A stretch of 64,000 nucleotides of DNA from Streptomyces cucumeris (GCF_024295805.1 NZ_JANCLX010000001.1:62001-126000), one strand, 5' to 3'; counted from the stretch's first letter, positions 1 through 7,285 are shown. Notes: generated from the sequence alone by a model not told the origin. Program-made: numbers and translations.

Positions 1-617
1 GAGCCCGCGCCCGCACGCGTAGAGCCTTTCCGACCCTCCTGGTCAGGGCTATCGGAGGGGGTTCCCGAAGGGGGTTCGGAAGGGGGTCGGCAACCCCCTC
101 CGAAGGGGCCTGGGCCGGAGTCTCCGAATGCCTTCCGCAGGGTGGTGATGTGCTCGTGCACCTGTGTGCGGATCGAGGGCCCTTCGCCGCTGCGGACCTT
201 GGTCGGCTCGTCGCTCAGCTCGTCCAGCGGGATGCGGTCCATCTCGTTCACGAGTGCGTGCCGCAGCGCCCTGGACTCGATCTCCATGGCGCCGGAGACC
301 ATGGCGCCCATCACCTTGGGCTGCTTCCACACGCCGTCGTTCCGGACGAACGAGCGGATCAGCAGCTCCTCGGTGTCCTCGTCCATGACGATGAACCGGG
401 CGTTGGCGAGCGCGGTGAGGTGGGACTCCAGTTCGGACGCCGTGAGCCCCATGGCCTTGCGAGCCCAGCGGCGCAGCGTGAGCGGCAGCAGCCCGGCGTG
501 GTTCAGGTTGGGCTGGCTGATGAGGAACAGGTAGAGGCGCTGTTGTTGCTCGGTGAGCGCCAGGAAGTCCTTGTCCTCCCAGATGGAGGAAAGGATCCGG
601 CCATGTCCACGTGCCAT
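1..617 (-). CDS. Phage-type replication/HTH protein, 3' end beyond window
   Basis: This reading frame stays open from an ATG at 617 to the left edge, giving at least 205 residues with no stop. The start reads MARGHGRILSSIWEDKDFLALT, followed by a conserved-looking stretch (LTLRRWARKAMGL, EELLIRSFVRNDGVWKQPKV) typical of a large family of actinophage and prophage proteins. From memory this family sits where a replication initiator or helicase loader would, but I cannot prove that role. After about residue 165 it becomes a Gly/Pro/Ser-rich linker, then leaves the window, so a C-terminal domain is missing from view. It is divergent from the Phd-like gene. The RBS is weak (AAGAAG about 8 nt upstream). 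The presence of a protein-coding gene is fairly sure; the function is not. Confidence 0.6.
   Translation of the reverse strand, partial: MARGHGRILSSIWEDKDFLALTEQQQRLYLFLISQPNLNHAGLLPLTLRRWARKAMGLTASELESHLTALANARFIVMDEDTEELLIRSFVRNDGVWKQPKVMGAMVSGAMEIESRALRHALVNEMDRIPLDELSDEPTKVRSGEGPSIRTQVHEHITTLRKAFGDSGPGPFGGGCRPPSEPPSGTPSDSPDQEGRKGSTRAGAG
53..102. repeat. Inverted repeat inside the partial phage gene
   Basis: The 11-nt arm CGGAGGGGGTT (53-63) is matched by AACCCCCTCCG (92-102), with a G-rich direct repeat (AAGGGGGTTCGG-like) between them. It lies inside the Gly/Pro/Ser-rich linker of the partial gene, so it is coding DNA that would also fold strongly in mRNA. It may only reflect expansion of a low-complexity codon run. 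Confidence 0.55.
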
Positions 618-726
618 TCGGGGCTTCTTTCGGTCGCGCTGGGTCGGGGCCTGCGTCTTCGTGGTGCAGCGCTGGCCTGCACCGGCCATACTACTTTAAA
701 GATTGGAAAGAATGGAGAGATTGACC
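618..726. promoter_or_regulatory. Divergent promoter region, phage gene / antitoxin gene
   Basis: The 109 nt between two divergent starts hold the most AT-rich stretch of the first kilobase (around 688-720), including the palindrome CTTTAAAG. A TACTTT at 692-697 could serve as a -10 for the rightward gene. GGAGAG at 713-718 is a good ribosome binding site for the ATG at 727. Phd-family proteins usually repress their own promoter, so an operator is expected here, but none is proven. Confidence 0.35.
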
Positions 727-1068
727 ATGACTTACACTCTGGCCATGGCTGCTGACCAGGGCATTCGGATTGCTGAGGACGGCACCTCGGAGGTGTCGAT
801 GACGGAGGCGCGTGCGAACCTGACGCGTCTGATCCGCGAGGTGCGGTACGGCGGGCGCCCGGCCGCCTTCACCGAGCGGGGCGCCCGGAGCGCCTACGTC
901 GTGCCGCCGGAGTTCTACGAGCAGGCACTGCGCGACCGGGCGATCATCGACGAGCTCCACCGACGCACCCAGACCCCTGGGGCCGGCGCCGATTCGTACG
1001 ACGAGGTCAAGTCCCGCACCATCCGCGAGGCACTGGGCTCCGCCGCGTTCGCCGTCGACAACTCCTGA
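727..1068 (+). CDS. Phd/YefM-family antitoxin-like protein, no visible toxin
   Basis: A 113-residue protein. The motif SMTEARANLTRLIREV followed by a Gly-rich turn and YVVPPEFY is the standard N-terminal DNA-binding fold of Phd/YefM antitoxins, which repress their own promoter and neutralise a toxin encoded just downstream. The ATG at 727 was chosen because GGAGAG lies 8 nt upstream. A toxin gene (RelE-, Doc- or PIN-type) would be expected right after it. Instead there is a 114-nt homopolymer G/C block and then an oppositely oriented ADP-ribosyltransferase-like gene. Either it is a solitary regulator or the partner is lost or hidden by the artefact. Confidence 0.7.
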   Translation: MTYTLAMAADQGIRIAEDGTSEVSMTEARANLTRLIREVRYGGRPAAFTERGARSAYVVPPEFYEQALRDRAIIDELHRRTQTPGAGADSYDEVKSRTIREALGSAAFAVDNS

Positions 1069-1085
1069 CCGCTGGACTCTGGGCA

Positions 1086-1199
1086 CGGCGGCGGGGGGGG
1101 CCGCGGGGGGGGGGGGGGGGCCGCCCCCCCCCCCCCCCCCCCCGCCCCCCCCCCCCCCCCGGGCCCCCCCCCGGGGGGGGCCCCCCCCCCCCCCCCCCG
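1086..1199. other. 114-nt pure G/C homopolymer block, likely artefact
   Basis: Every base is G or C, in long runs: 16 G (1105-1120), 20 C (1124-1143), 16 C (1145-1160), 8 G (1173-1180) and 18 C (1181-1198). No biological GC bias produces this and nothing similar occurs elsewhere in the window. It looks like mis-assembled or mis-called sequence. Gene ends on both sides (1068 and 1216) are intact, but distances and any gene inside cannot be trusted. Confidence 0.85.
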
Positions 1200-1215
1200 A
1201 CGGTGACAGCCCTGC

Positions 1216-1605
1216 TCAACGCGCGCCCGCTTGCTGCGGCCCGTTGAGCATGCGGATCCACCGCTCCGGCGTCCGGTCGCGGAACAGCACCACCGGGTCG
1301 ACCACCGTGACGACGACAGCCGCGGGGCACTGCCATGACAGGCCGGGTTCGGCGCAGTCCGGATCCGGATCCACCGGGCTCTCGGGCAGAACTTGGTACA
1401 GGGCGCCGTCGGGGTAGAACGCGGCGTAGGCGCGGGCCACCTGGCGCTCGGTGGTGAGGTAGACCAGGTCCGTGCGGAGCGCGTGGGCCGGCCCGCCGAG
1501 GTCGGCGGCGAACGAGGAAAGTCGGCGCTCGGTGCCCGTACGGTCCGGCGGGAGCAGGCGGTCGCCGATGCTGAGGCCGGGGATGCCGCCGTGGAAGTAC
1601 GACAT
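1216..1605 (-). CDS. Arr-like ADP-ribosyltransferase domain protein
   Basis: A 129-residue single-domain protein. It opens with SYFHGGIPGLSIGDRLLPP, then LVYLTT, then ALYQVLPESPVDPDPDC. This order of an FHG strand, a VYLT strand and a YxVxPxxPxxPDPD stretch resembles the small ADP-ribosyltransferases of the Arr (rifampin ADP-ribosyltransferase) group, which transfer ADP-ribose from NAD to a drug or macromolecule. The N-terminal His fits the NAD-binding His of that family. GAGAGGAA precedes the ATG. It is the last gene of the leftward phage operon, 68 nt after its neighbour, and converges on the Phd-like gene. Target unknown; phage-encoded members may modify host proteins. Confidence 0.55.
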   Translation of the reverse strand: MSYFHGGIPGLSIGDRLLPPDRTGTERRLSSFAADLGGPAHALRTDLVYLTTERQVARAYAAFYPDGALYQVLPESPVDPDPDCAEPGLSWQCPAAVVVTVVDPVVLFRDRTPERWIRMLNGPQQAGAR

Positions 1606-1673
1606 GGGTTCCTCTCAGTTGGTGTCCGGGGCGGTGGCGTGGGTGGCCGCCCCGGGCCGGTCGGGCGGAGTGG

Positions 1674-2015
1674 TCAGTCGAGGTCGGGGACGACGATCCA
1701 GCCCGGCACCGCGGGATCCGCGATGCCCAGCGCGGCGGCGGCCGCCACGAGCTGCCCGTTCCAGCTCGCCAGCTGCTCGCCGGTGGCGGTCTGCGGGGTG
1801 ACGGTCTTGAACTCGCCGAGGCCGACCTCGTCGCACCGGGTGGTCAGGAACGTCATGTCGTCGTCGTAGTTGCCCGCCTGGAGGAACCCGACGTCCGGGC
1901 ACTGGTCCTTGAGCTTCGGCAGCTCGGCCTCGAGGCGCTCGGCCATCTGCCACGGGGCGCCGTTGTCGGGGATCTGGATGCCGTAGGCGAAGTAGGTGGA
2001 GTGGTGGAAACCCAT
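1674..2015 (-). CDS. Conserved phage hypothetical protein
   Basis: 113 residues, starting MGFHHSTYFAYGIQIPDN and ending in a hydrophobic strand (VPGWIVVPDLD). No catalytic motif is visible. It looks like a compact soluble protein rich in aromatic residues at the N terminus. The ATG shares a base with the upstream stop (TGATG), and AGGAAGGA lies about 7 nt before the start inside the upstream gene, so translation is coupled. I recognise the type as common in Streptomyces prophages but know no function. Confidence 0.55.
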   Translation of the reverse strand: MGFHHSTYFAYGIQIPDNGAPWQMAERLEAELPKLKDQCPDVGFLQAGNYDDDMTFLTTRCDEVGLGEFKTVTPQTATGEQLASWNGQLVAAAAALGIADPAVPGWIVVPDLD

Positions 2016-2344
2016 CAGGTGGTGTCCTTCCTGGTGGTGGCGACCGCGGCTTGTGCGGCGCGGTACGCGGGCTGGTGGGAGCGGCGTTTGCCGGAGGCGA
2101 TGGCGCGGGCATCAGCGACACGGGACGCGGAGAGCGGGCTGAGCGTGGTCCAGGCGGCGGCCGGGAGACCGGGCCCCGGCTGGGGCTCCGGACGGCCGGC
2201 CACCGCCGCGGGGGTATGGAGCGGGCAGCGCCAGCCGATGACATACCGGTGTACGTCGGCCCGGGTGTGGCAGTACTGGGCGGCGGGGCCGTCCCAGTGG
2301 CCGCACTCCGGAAGGGCGTCGGCCAGACGCTGCCGGGCGCTCAC
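2015..2344 (-). CDS. Small phage protein with Cys/His cluster
   Basis: 109 residues from a GTG that overlaps the WhiB-like gene's stop (GTGA). A Cys/His cluster near the N terminus (CGHWDGPAAQYCHTRADVHR then WRCPLH) could bind zinc. The second half is Ala/Pro-rich and then basic (ASGKRRSHQPAYRAAQAA). This pattern suggests a small nucleic-acid-associated protein, but no function can be assigned. It sits in the overlapping leftward operon between the HTH-WhiB gene and a conserved hypothetical. Confidence 0.5.
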   Translation of the reverse strand: MSARQRLADALPECGHWDGPAAQYCHTRADVHRYVIGWRCPLHTPAAVAGRPEPQPGPGLPAAAWTTLSPLSASRVADARAIASGKRRSHQPAYRAAQAAVATTRKDTT

Positions 2345-2832
2345 GCCACTTCCCCCCTGCCACGCTGGCGGAGCACGTTGCGGCGCTGGCCATCGCCCAG
2401 GCCGCCCCACACCCCCTTGCTCATGCGGTGCTCGAGAGCCCATGCCTGGCACTGGTCCATGACCGGGCAGCGGCGGCAGATCGCCTTGGCCTGCTCGCCC
2501 ATGACGTACGCCTCGGCCTTCGTCCCGGTGGGGAAGAACAGGTCCGGGTCCTCGTCTGCACAAGCGCCGCGCGTCTGCCAGTGCAGGGTGTCGGCGGCGG
2601 CTTCCTCCTCCTGGGACCAGGCGGCGCGCCAGCGGGTGACGGTCCGGTCGGACACACCGAGGCGGTCGGCGACGGTGGTGGTGCTGAACCCGGCTTGCAC
2701 CATGACCTGGGCGGTGTACTCCTGCTCGGCTTCGCTGAGTTCAGGCAGCGGCGGAGTGCCCGCGACGTACCTGCCGACCGCGACGAGGTCGACGGTTTCG
2801 CCGTGGAATCGGGTGCTGGTCGTGGGCGTCAT
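2341..2832 (-). CDS. HTH-WhiB fusion regulator of the prophage
   Basis: 163 residues. Residues about 35-75 form a helix-turn-helix (TTTVADRLGVSDRTVTRWRA). Residues about 88-160 form a WhiB-like domain with four cysteines (GACADEDP, AICRRCPVMDQC) and the signature GVWGGLGDGQRR. Wbl proteins bind a 4Fe-4S cluster through these cysteines and act as redox-sensitive transcription factors with the principal sigma factor. Free Wbl proteins normally lack a second DNA-binding domain, so the fused HTH is notable. The start overlaps the upstream stop (ATGA). Phage-borne Wbl proteins are known to interfere with host Wbl functions; that role here is inference. Confidence 0.8.
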   Translation of the reverse strand: MTPTTSTRFHGETVDLVAVGRYVAGTPPLPELSEAEQEYTAQVMVQAGFSTTTVADRLGVSDRTVTRWRAAWSQEEEAAADTLHWQTRGACADEDPDLFFPTGTKAEAYVMGEQAKAICRRCPVMDQCQAWALEHRMSKGVWGGLGDGQRRNVLRQRGRGEVA

Positions 2833-3395
2833 GACGCCACCTCCTGGCGCGCGGATCGCGCCCGCTGGCGCTTGCACTTCTCGCAGTAGGCCCGGCCGTC
2901 TTCCTGATACCGGCCGTGCACGGCCTGGTCGTGCCCGTGGGGGCAGTACGGCTTCCGCTCGCGGCCGCCGTTGAGGTAGCGGAGCTGTTCGCGGGTTCGC
3001 GCGCGGCCCGGCTCGTCATCGACGTGGTCCGGGGCGACGCAGTGGTGCAGGCCGCACTCGGCGAAGGCGTAGCCCTTGGGGTCGCGGCCGTGCCGGATGC
3101 GGAAGGCGATAGCGGCGGCGGTGTACGGCTTCTCGCGGTACCGCATGGCGGGGGTACCGCTGATGCTCTTCCGTTCGCCTGTCCATTCGAGGTGCCCGCC
3201 ATCGACGGGCCGGGTGTTGGTGGTCCACTTCTCCTCGAGGGTGAGTGGCTGCAACGGCACGTTGGGGATGCCGTGCTTGCGCCTGATGCGGCTGACGCGG
3301 TTCTTGTCGCAGCGGAGTTCGCGGACGATGGCGGCGTTGCTGAGGCCCTGGCGGAGCAGCGTGGTGATCTGCTCCTCGGTGGCGTTCTGGTTCAC
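2829..3395 (-). CDS. HTH plus HNH-like zinc-binding phage protein
   Basis: 188 residues from a GTG overlapping the preceding stop. The N terminus carries a helix-turn-helix (LSNAAIVRELRCDKNRVSRI). The middle has CGLHHCVAPDHVDD, which resembles the C-x-P-x-H core of HNH nucleases. The C terminus has a second Cys/His group (YCPHGHDQ, YCEKCKRQRARS) with a basic tail. This could be an HNH/homing-type endonuclease or a phage DNA-binding protein. The catalytic His-Asn-His set is not complete to my eye, so nuclease activity is uncertain. Confidence 0.5.
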   Translation of the reverse strand: MNQNATEEQITTLLRQGLSNAAIVRELRCDKNRVSRIRRKHGIPNVPLQPLTLEEKWTTNTRPVDGGHLEWTGERKSISGTPAMRYREKPYTAAAIAFRIRHGRDPKGYAFAECGLHHCVAPDHVDDEPGRARTREQLRYLNGGRERKPYCPHGHDQAVHGRYQEDGRAYCEKCKRQRARSARQEVAS

Positions 3396-3661
3396 TGGGC
3401 ACCGCCCGGGGTGAGGTGGATGGCGCCGCGGTGCTCGGCCGCTCGCTCGCAGCGGTAGCCGTCGAGGGTCGGGACCCACCGGGTGGTCATGTGGCCGCAT
3501 GTCACGTCGTGGCAGGGCTGCCAGACGGTGCCCTCGGCGATGGGCCGGAACGTGGCGGTGGGCCGGGCCGGTGCCGGGCGGTGGACGCCGACGGTGCGGG
3601 CCAGCCGGAGGATCCAGACGAACGCGCCGCCGACCAGGCCGCCCAGGACAGTGGTGATCAC
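3392..3661 (-). CDS. Small protein with one membrane segment and Cys/His tail
   Basis: 89 residues from a GTG (VITTVLGGLVGGAFVWILRL) whose first 20 residues form a likely membrane helix. The remainder has a WQPCHDVTCGHMTTRW stretch and a later Cys and His (YRCERAAEHRG) that could hold a metal. Both ends overlap neighbouring genes by 4 nt (GTGA), so it is translated as part of the coupled operon. No function recognised. Confidence 0.45.
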   Translation of the reverse strand: MITTVLGGLVGGAFVWILRLARTVGVHRPAPARPTATFRPIAEGTVWQPCHDVTCGHMTTRWVPTLDGYRCERAAEHRGAIHLTPGGAQ

Positions 3662-4095
3662 AGCCGGACCCCCTTCATCCGGTCGTGGCGCCGCTCCTGC
3701 CACCGCTCGCCCTCGGCCACTGCCGGGGTGTCGAGCCCGTAGAGGCGGTCGAGTAGTTCCTGCTGGCTGCGGATCAGACGGGCCTGGCCGTCGGCATCCG
3801 CCCGGTAGCGGGCGCAGGCTCGGAGGGCCCGGTCGAGACGGCCGCCCATCTCGTCGAGGGCGCCGTCCTGGGCGGCCTCGTGGGCGCGCTCCAGCTGATC
3901 GGTGAGGCGCCGGACGCGGCCCTCCAGCCGGATGTTCGTGGCGTCGGCCTCGCAGAACTGGCGGGTGATCAGCCTGCGGTTGTGGCGCTCGGTCTTCTCG
4001 TTGCTCTCCGCGGTCTCGGCCCGCTCGCGCATGCGGTCGAGCTGGGCGCGCAGGTCGGCGATCTCCTCGCGCAGGCGGCGGATACGGCCCCACAT
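3658..4095 (-). CDS. Coiled-coil phage protein
   Basis: 145 residues, highly charged and almost entirely predicted helix: MWGRIRRLREEIADLRAQL, then long heptad-like Glu/Arg/Leu runs to about residue 120. There is no membrane segment and no enzymatic motif. Its ATG shares a base with the exonuclease stop (TGATG). Possibly a structural or adaptor partner of the recombination proteins encoded just upstream; that is inference from position only. Confidence 0.5.
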   Translation of the reverse strand: MWGRIRRLREEIADLRAQLDRMRERAETAESNEKTERHNRRLITRQFCEADATNIRLEGRVRRLTDQLERAHEAAQDGALDEMGGRLDRALRACARYRADADGQARLIRSQQELLDRLYGLDTPAVAEGERWQERRHDRMKGVRL

Positions 4096-4817
4096 CAGCG
4101 GTCACCGCCCTCGGCCTGGTGCGGGACCAGCGGCCACGCGGGCTCGACGTACGCTTCCGGGTCCTTCGTGCGCAGGTGCTCCTGGAACGAGGCGGCCTGC
4201 TCGGCGGCCCACTCGACCTGCGCAGCGTGCAGCTCGTCCAGCGTCATCGCGGCCAGCCGCTCGTACCGCTGGCCCTGGCGCCACACCACCCGGCAGGCGG
4301 CGAGCGCGTCAGCATCGGAGGAGTGGGCGCCGTCCAGCCGTACCTGGTAGTGCTGGCACAGGTGGGTGAGCGTCCGCTTGCCCTTGCGGTACGTGTCGAA
4401 TCGCTTGTCGATCACGTACGGGTCGACCACCCGCAGGCCATCGCCGACCGTGTCGGTCAGCGGCGTCATGCCGTACCGGCGCGCCTCGCGATCGATCACG
4501 GTCAGGTCGTAGCGCGCGTTCATCGCCACGATCGGCACGCCGGACAGCACCACCTGAGACAGGGCGCCGAGCAGCTGCTCGACCACCTCGCGCAGGTCGG
4601 TTCCCTCCGCGCGGGCCCGCTCGGTGGTGACACCGTGGATGCGCTCGGCCTCGGCGGGGATCTCCTCGCCGTCCACGTCGGACAGCCAGTTCGCTGCCTG
4701 GGCGGGCCGGTCGCCGCCGACCTGCACCACGCACGCGGTCACGATGCGCGCGGTCCCCGGGTCGGGGCCGGTGGTCTCCAGGTCGTAGCCGCACAGGCGG
4801 CCGAGGTGCCAGCTCAT
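4095..4817 (-). CDS. DEDDh 3'-5' exonuclease (DnaQ-like)
   Basis: 240 residues. Motif ExoI is visible as GYDLETTGPDPG (Asp12, Glu14), ExoII as AMNARYDLTVID, and ExoIII as AHSSDADAL with the His-x4-Asp spacing of DEDDh enzymes. These four acidic residues bind the two metals that remove nucleotides from 3' ends, as in DNA polymerase III epsilon and RNase T. In a phage early operon it probably trims DNA ends during replication or recombination. The start overlaps the stop of the Gp3-like gene (ATGA). The C-terminal 80 residues are extra helical sequence of unknown use. Confidence 0.8.
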   Translation of the reverse strand: MSWHLGRLCGYDLETTGPDPGTARIVTACVVQVGGDRPAQAANWLSDVDGEEIPAEAERIHGVTTERARAEGTDLREVVEQLLGALSQVVLSGVPIVAMNARYDLTVIDREARRYGMTPLTDTVGDGLRVVDPYVIDKRFDTYRKGKRTLTHLCQHYQVRLDGAHSSDADALAACRVVWRQGQRYERLAAMTLDELHAAQVEWAAEQAASFQEHLRTKDPEAYVEPAWPLVPHQAEGGDR

Positions 4818-5983
4818 GCCCGGCCTCCCTTCAGCACGGCGAGGAAGGAGCGGAGCTTGTCCGCGCTGGCAGTCGAGGGGTGGAGCCCGCCGTTCTCCTT
4901 GGCGAACTCGGCCTCGACCTGCTCGGTGGTCATGCCGTGCTTCCCGGCGGCGGCGATGATCTGGAACCAGATGTCCGCGGTGTCGTCGTCCTCGACGATC
5001 TCGACGTCGTGCACAAACTCGGCGATCTGCTCGGGCGAGGCGTCGCCGTAGTCGGCCGGGTTGAGGATCTGCTGTGTGTCATCCGGGTGCGGGACGTCCT
5101 CCGCCGGGGCGGTGGTGGGCTTGCTCAGACCGATGGCCTTGATCTGCTCCTGGTAGGCGACCGGCGCGCCAGCCGCCTTCGCGGCCTGGAAGATGGACAG
5201 CACCTCGGCTTGCGTGGCGGCCTGCTTGGCCTCCAACAAGTAGTCCTTCGGGGGGCCTGCCGACGCCGGAGCGGCCTCGATCGCAGGGCGCTGCTCGCTG
5301 GACGTCACGGCGGCCGGGCCGCCGGTGATGTTCCCGGCCATCAGCGCGGCCGGGGTGATCTCGACGTCCAGAGTGGGGACCATGAACCGGGTCGGGCCGG
5401 TGTCCCGGACCACCGACTTCTCTTCCATGCCGAGCCACCCGGCGACGTAACCGCCGGCCTGCGCAAGCAGCTCGGCCGCGGGCGGCAGTTCGACGGCGGC
5501 GTAGTAGCCCTTGGAGACGAGGAGCCACTGGCCCAGCGCCGGGACATCCCGCAGCATGACGTTCACGCGAGTGGTGATGGAGCACACCCGGTCCTCGGGG
5601 TTGCAGATGCACGGCCGGTCGCTCTTCTGCTCCGTGACGCCGTCGCATCGGCGCTGGCACTTCGACCCGGCGTACAGCTCGTACCACTGGGAGACGGCGT
5701 CTCGCGGAGGGATGAGGACGGGCAGCCGGTTGGCGGTGCTGAACACCTCGAATTCGGACGGACCGCCGTTGGCAGGGGTCCACGTCTGCACCTCGCCGCC
5801 GTACAGGGCTGCGACCTGGGTGAGGATCTCGCGGGAGGGGGAAGTGAAGCGGAAGGCGCGGAGCTTCTCCGGCCGCAGAATGGGCCTCCCGGTCTTCTCA
5901 GAGACGCGGCCGGTGTCGACGGCACGACCGATACGGATTTCGCCGAGCTGACGCATGCGGCGCTGGAGGTCGATGATGGGCAT
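4814..5983 (-). CDS. Gp3-like recombination directionality factor family
   Basis: 389 residues. The N-terminal 210 residues contain LGEIRIGRAVDT, VAALYGGEVQTWTPANG, EVFSTANRLPVLIPP, SQWYELY and a Cys-rich segment (KCQRRCDGV then CICNPED), a layout I recognise from phiC31 Gp3 and its many phage homologues. Gp3 binds a serine integrase and switches it to excision. The C-terminal 170 residues are a low-similarity acidic extension with helical repeats. The phiC31 system uses a serine integrase, whereas the integrase here (10671-11954) is a tyrosine recombinase. This copy may therefore act in phage DNA replication or repair rather than as an RDF. Family call from memory. Confidence 0.6.
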   Translation of the reverse strand: MPIIDLQRRMRQLGEIRIGRAVDTGRVSEKTGRPILRPEKLRAFRFTSPSREILTQVAALYGGEVQTWTPANGGPSEFEVFSTANRLPVLIPPRDAVSQWYELYAGSKCQRRCDGVTEQKSDRPCICNPEDRVCSITTRVNVMLRDVPALGQWLLVSKGYYAAVELPPAAELLAQAGGYVAGWLGMEEKSVVRDTGPTRFMVPTLDVEITPAALMAGNITGGPAAVTSSEQRPAIEAAPASAGPPKDYLLEAKQAATQAEVLSIFQAAKAAGAPVAYQEQIKAIGLSKPTTAPAEDVPHPDDTQQILNPADYGDASPEQIAEFVHDVEIVEDDDTADIWFQIIAAAGKHGMTTEQVEAEFAKENGGLHPSTASADKLRSFLAVLKGGRA

Positions 5984-6903
5984 CAGGCGGCCCTCTCTTC
6001 AGCGGTGGTGGGCAGGGTGAGGGCCTCGCCTACAACGGACTTCGCGAGGCTGCGCTGGAACTCGGCGACCTGCTGAACGTGGAGGAACGCCTCGTACACG
6101 TCGTCGCCGCACTTCAGCGGCATGGGCCGGTAGCCCTCCGGCCGTAGGTGCAGGACGATTCCGACGTCGTGGACCTTGGGCATGGGGACCTGTGTGCCGT
6201 CCCGCAGCCACGCCACCTCGGCCCGCCGATACGCGGCCATCTGGGCTCCGGCTTCCGGATACACGCCCTTCTCGTCCAGCTCGCCGCCAGTCTTGGTATC
6301 GCCGACGAACAGGGTGGTGGCAGGCACCTTCAGCGCCGCCGCGATGAGACGCGAGCGGAAGAGGTAATCCAGCTTTCCGGCCCAGCCGTCGGTCAGGTTC
6401 CCGACGACCATCTCCGACGCCTCGAACTCGATCTCCCACTCGTTGATAAAGCGGAGGAAGTTATCGAGGTAGGGAGCCATCTCCGCGTCGCTCAGCAGTT
6501 CCTCGGGCAGCGGGGTGCCAAGGACGTGGGCTTCGACCAAGTCGTGCGCGGCGGTGCCGAGGTCGCCCCGCTCTTCCTTCTTCCGGACGTGCCCCTTGCG
6601 CAGCCAGTCGTAGGCAGCTTCCTTCTCGGCCGGGCGCAGCGAGGCGGCGACGAGGGCTGGGAGCGTGGCGAACGCGTCGGCTGCGGTCAAGTTCGCGGCC
6701 CAGAACACGAGCTGCGGCTTGGGGAATCCCTGGCTGAGGATGGTGGTGACGCGCCTCAGCTTGGTGTCGGTGCCGGGGACGCGGTACCAGCCCTGTGAGG
6801 GGCGAGGGATGCGGTCGGGGCCGGTGGGCGCCGGGGTCTGCTTCTTGGCCCGGCGGCGGCCGGCGGCCGGGGCGGTGGCCCCGGCCTCGGTCGTCTGTGT
6901 CAT
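5983..6903 (-). CDS. PD-(D/E)XK nuclease (RecB/Cas4-like)
   Basis: 306 residues from an ATG at 6903 with AAGGGGAA about 7 nt upstream. After a basic N-terminal tail, the core shows GTAAHDLVEAHVLG (helix with the conserved His), GWAGKLDYLF (motif II Asp) and LFVGDTKTGG (the D-x-K pair). This is the RecB-type PD-(D/E)XK fold that cuts or resects DNA. In phages such proteins work with single-strand annealing or recombination factors. It directly precedes the Gp3-like and DEDDh genes with TGATG overlap, so the three form a DNA-processing set. Confidence 0.75.
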   Translation of the reverse strand: MTQTTEAGATAPAAGRRRAKKQTPAPTGPDRIPRPSQGWYRVPGTDTKLRRVTTILSQGFPKPQLVFWAANLTAADAFATLPALVAASLRPAEKEAAYDWLRKGHVRKKEERGDLGTAAHDLVEAHVLGTPLPEELLSDAEMAPYLDNFLRFINEWEIEFEASEMVVGNLTDGWAGKLDYLFRSRLIAAALKVPATTLFVGDTKTGGELDEKGVYPEAGAQMAAYRRAEVAWLRDGTQVPMPKVHDVGIVLHLRPEGYRPMPLKCGDDVYEAFLHVQQVAEFQRSLAKSVVGEALTLPTTAEERAA

Positions 6904-7058
6904 GGGCGGTTCCCCTTGAGGAGGCGGGCGAGGATGCCGCGCTTGGGCTGGTGGTCGAGGTAGGCCCGGTCGCGGGCGGTACGCAGCGAGGGGGCGCGGC
7001 CGGTGCGGTCGGCCGGGCGCCAGAACCCGCCGTCGGAGAAAGAGTTGCCGCGCTTCAC
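6900..7058 (-). CDS. Tiny 52-residue phage protein
   Basis: A GTG at 7058 overlaps the upstream stop (GTGA), and its own TGA overlaps the nuclease ATG (ATGA). It encodes 52 residues beginning VKRGNSFSDGGFWRPADRTG and ending in a basic helix (KRGILARLLKGNRP). The double 4-nt overlap in a coupled operon is the main evidence that it is translated. No known family. Confidence 0.5.
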   Translation of the reverse strand: MKRGNSFSDGGFWRPADRTGRAPSLRTARDRAYLDHQPKRGILARLLKGNRP

Positions 7059-7285
7059 CGGCGCTCACCGCCCGCGTGGTTGACCCGGTACGCCCGGTCG
7101 TGCCCGGGGACCGCGACCAGGTGCCCGCGCCGGGCGAGCGCAGCCAGGTCGTGGCGGGCGGTACCGCGCTGGACGATGCCCAGCGGCCGGTACACGTCCT
7201 GGGCGCGGCGGGTGGTCCAGGTGCCACCCTCGCGGCGGATGGTGGAGAGGAGCGTCCGGAGACGGACGCGGTCGGCGGTGATCAC
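7055..7285 (-). CDS. Small winged-helix-like DNA-binding protein
   Basis: 76 residues: RVRLRTLLSTIRREGGTWTT, then RAQDVYRPLGIVQRGTARHDLAALARRGHLVAV. The helix-turn-helix followed by a beta hairpin (HLVAVPGHDRAYRV) has the outline of a winged helix as seen in small phage regulators and TrmB/MarR-like domains. It starts at an ATG overlapping the upstream stop (ATGA). Probably a DNA-binding accessory protein; targets unknown. Confidence 0.55.
   Translation of the reverse strand: MITADRVRLRTLLSTIRREGGTWTTRRAQDVYRPLGIVQRGTARHDLAALARRGHLVAVPGHDRAYRVNHAGGERR

Noticed and set aside
150..755. Plus-strand open frames in the first 700 nt
   Set aside because: They are shadows of the phage gene that is open on the minus strand from 617 to the window edge. 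Only the minus frame gives a conserved-looking protein.
1007..1336. A Gly/Pro-rich minus-strand frame through the homopolymer block
   Set aside because: The product is almost entirely poly-Gly and poly-Pro encoded by a likely artefact.
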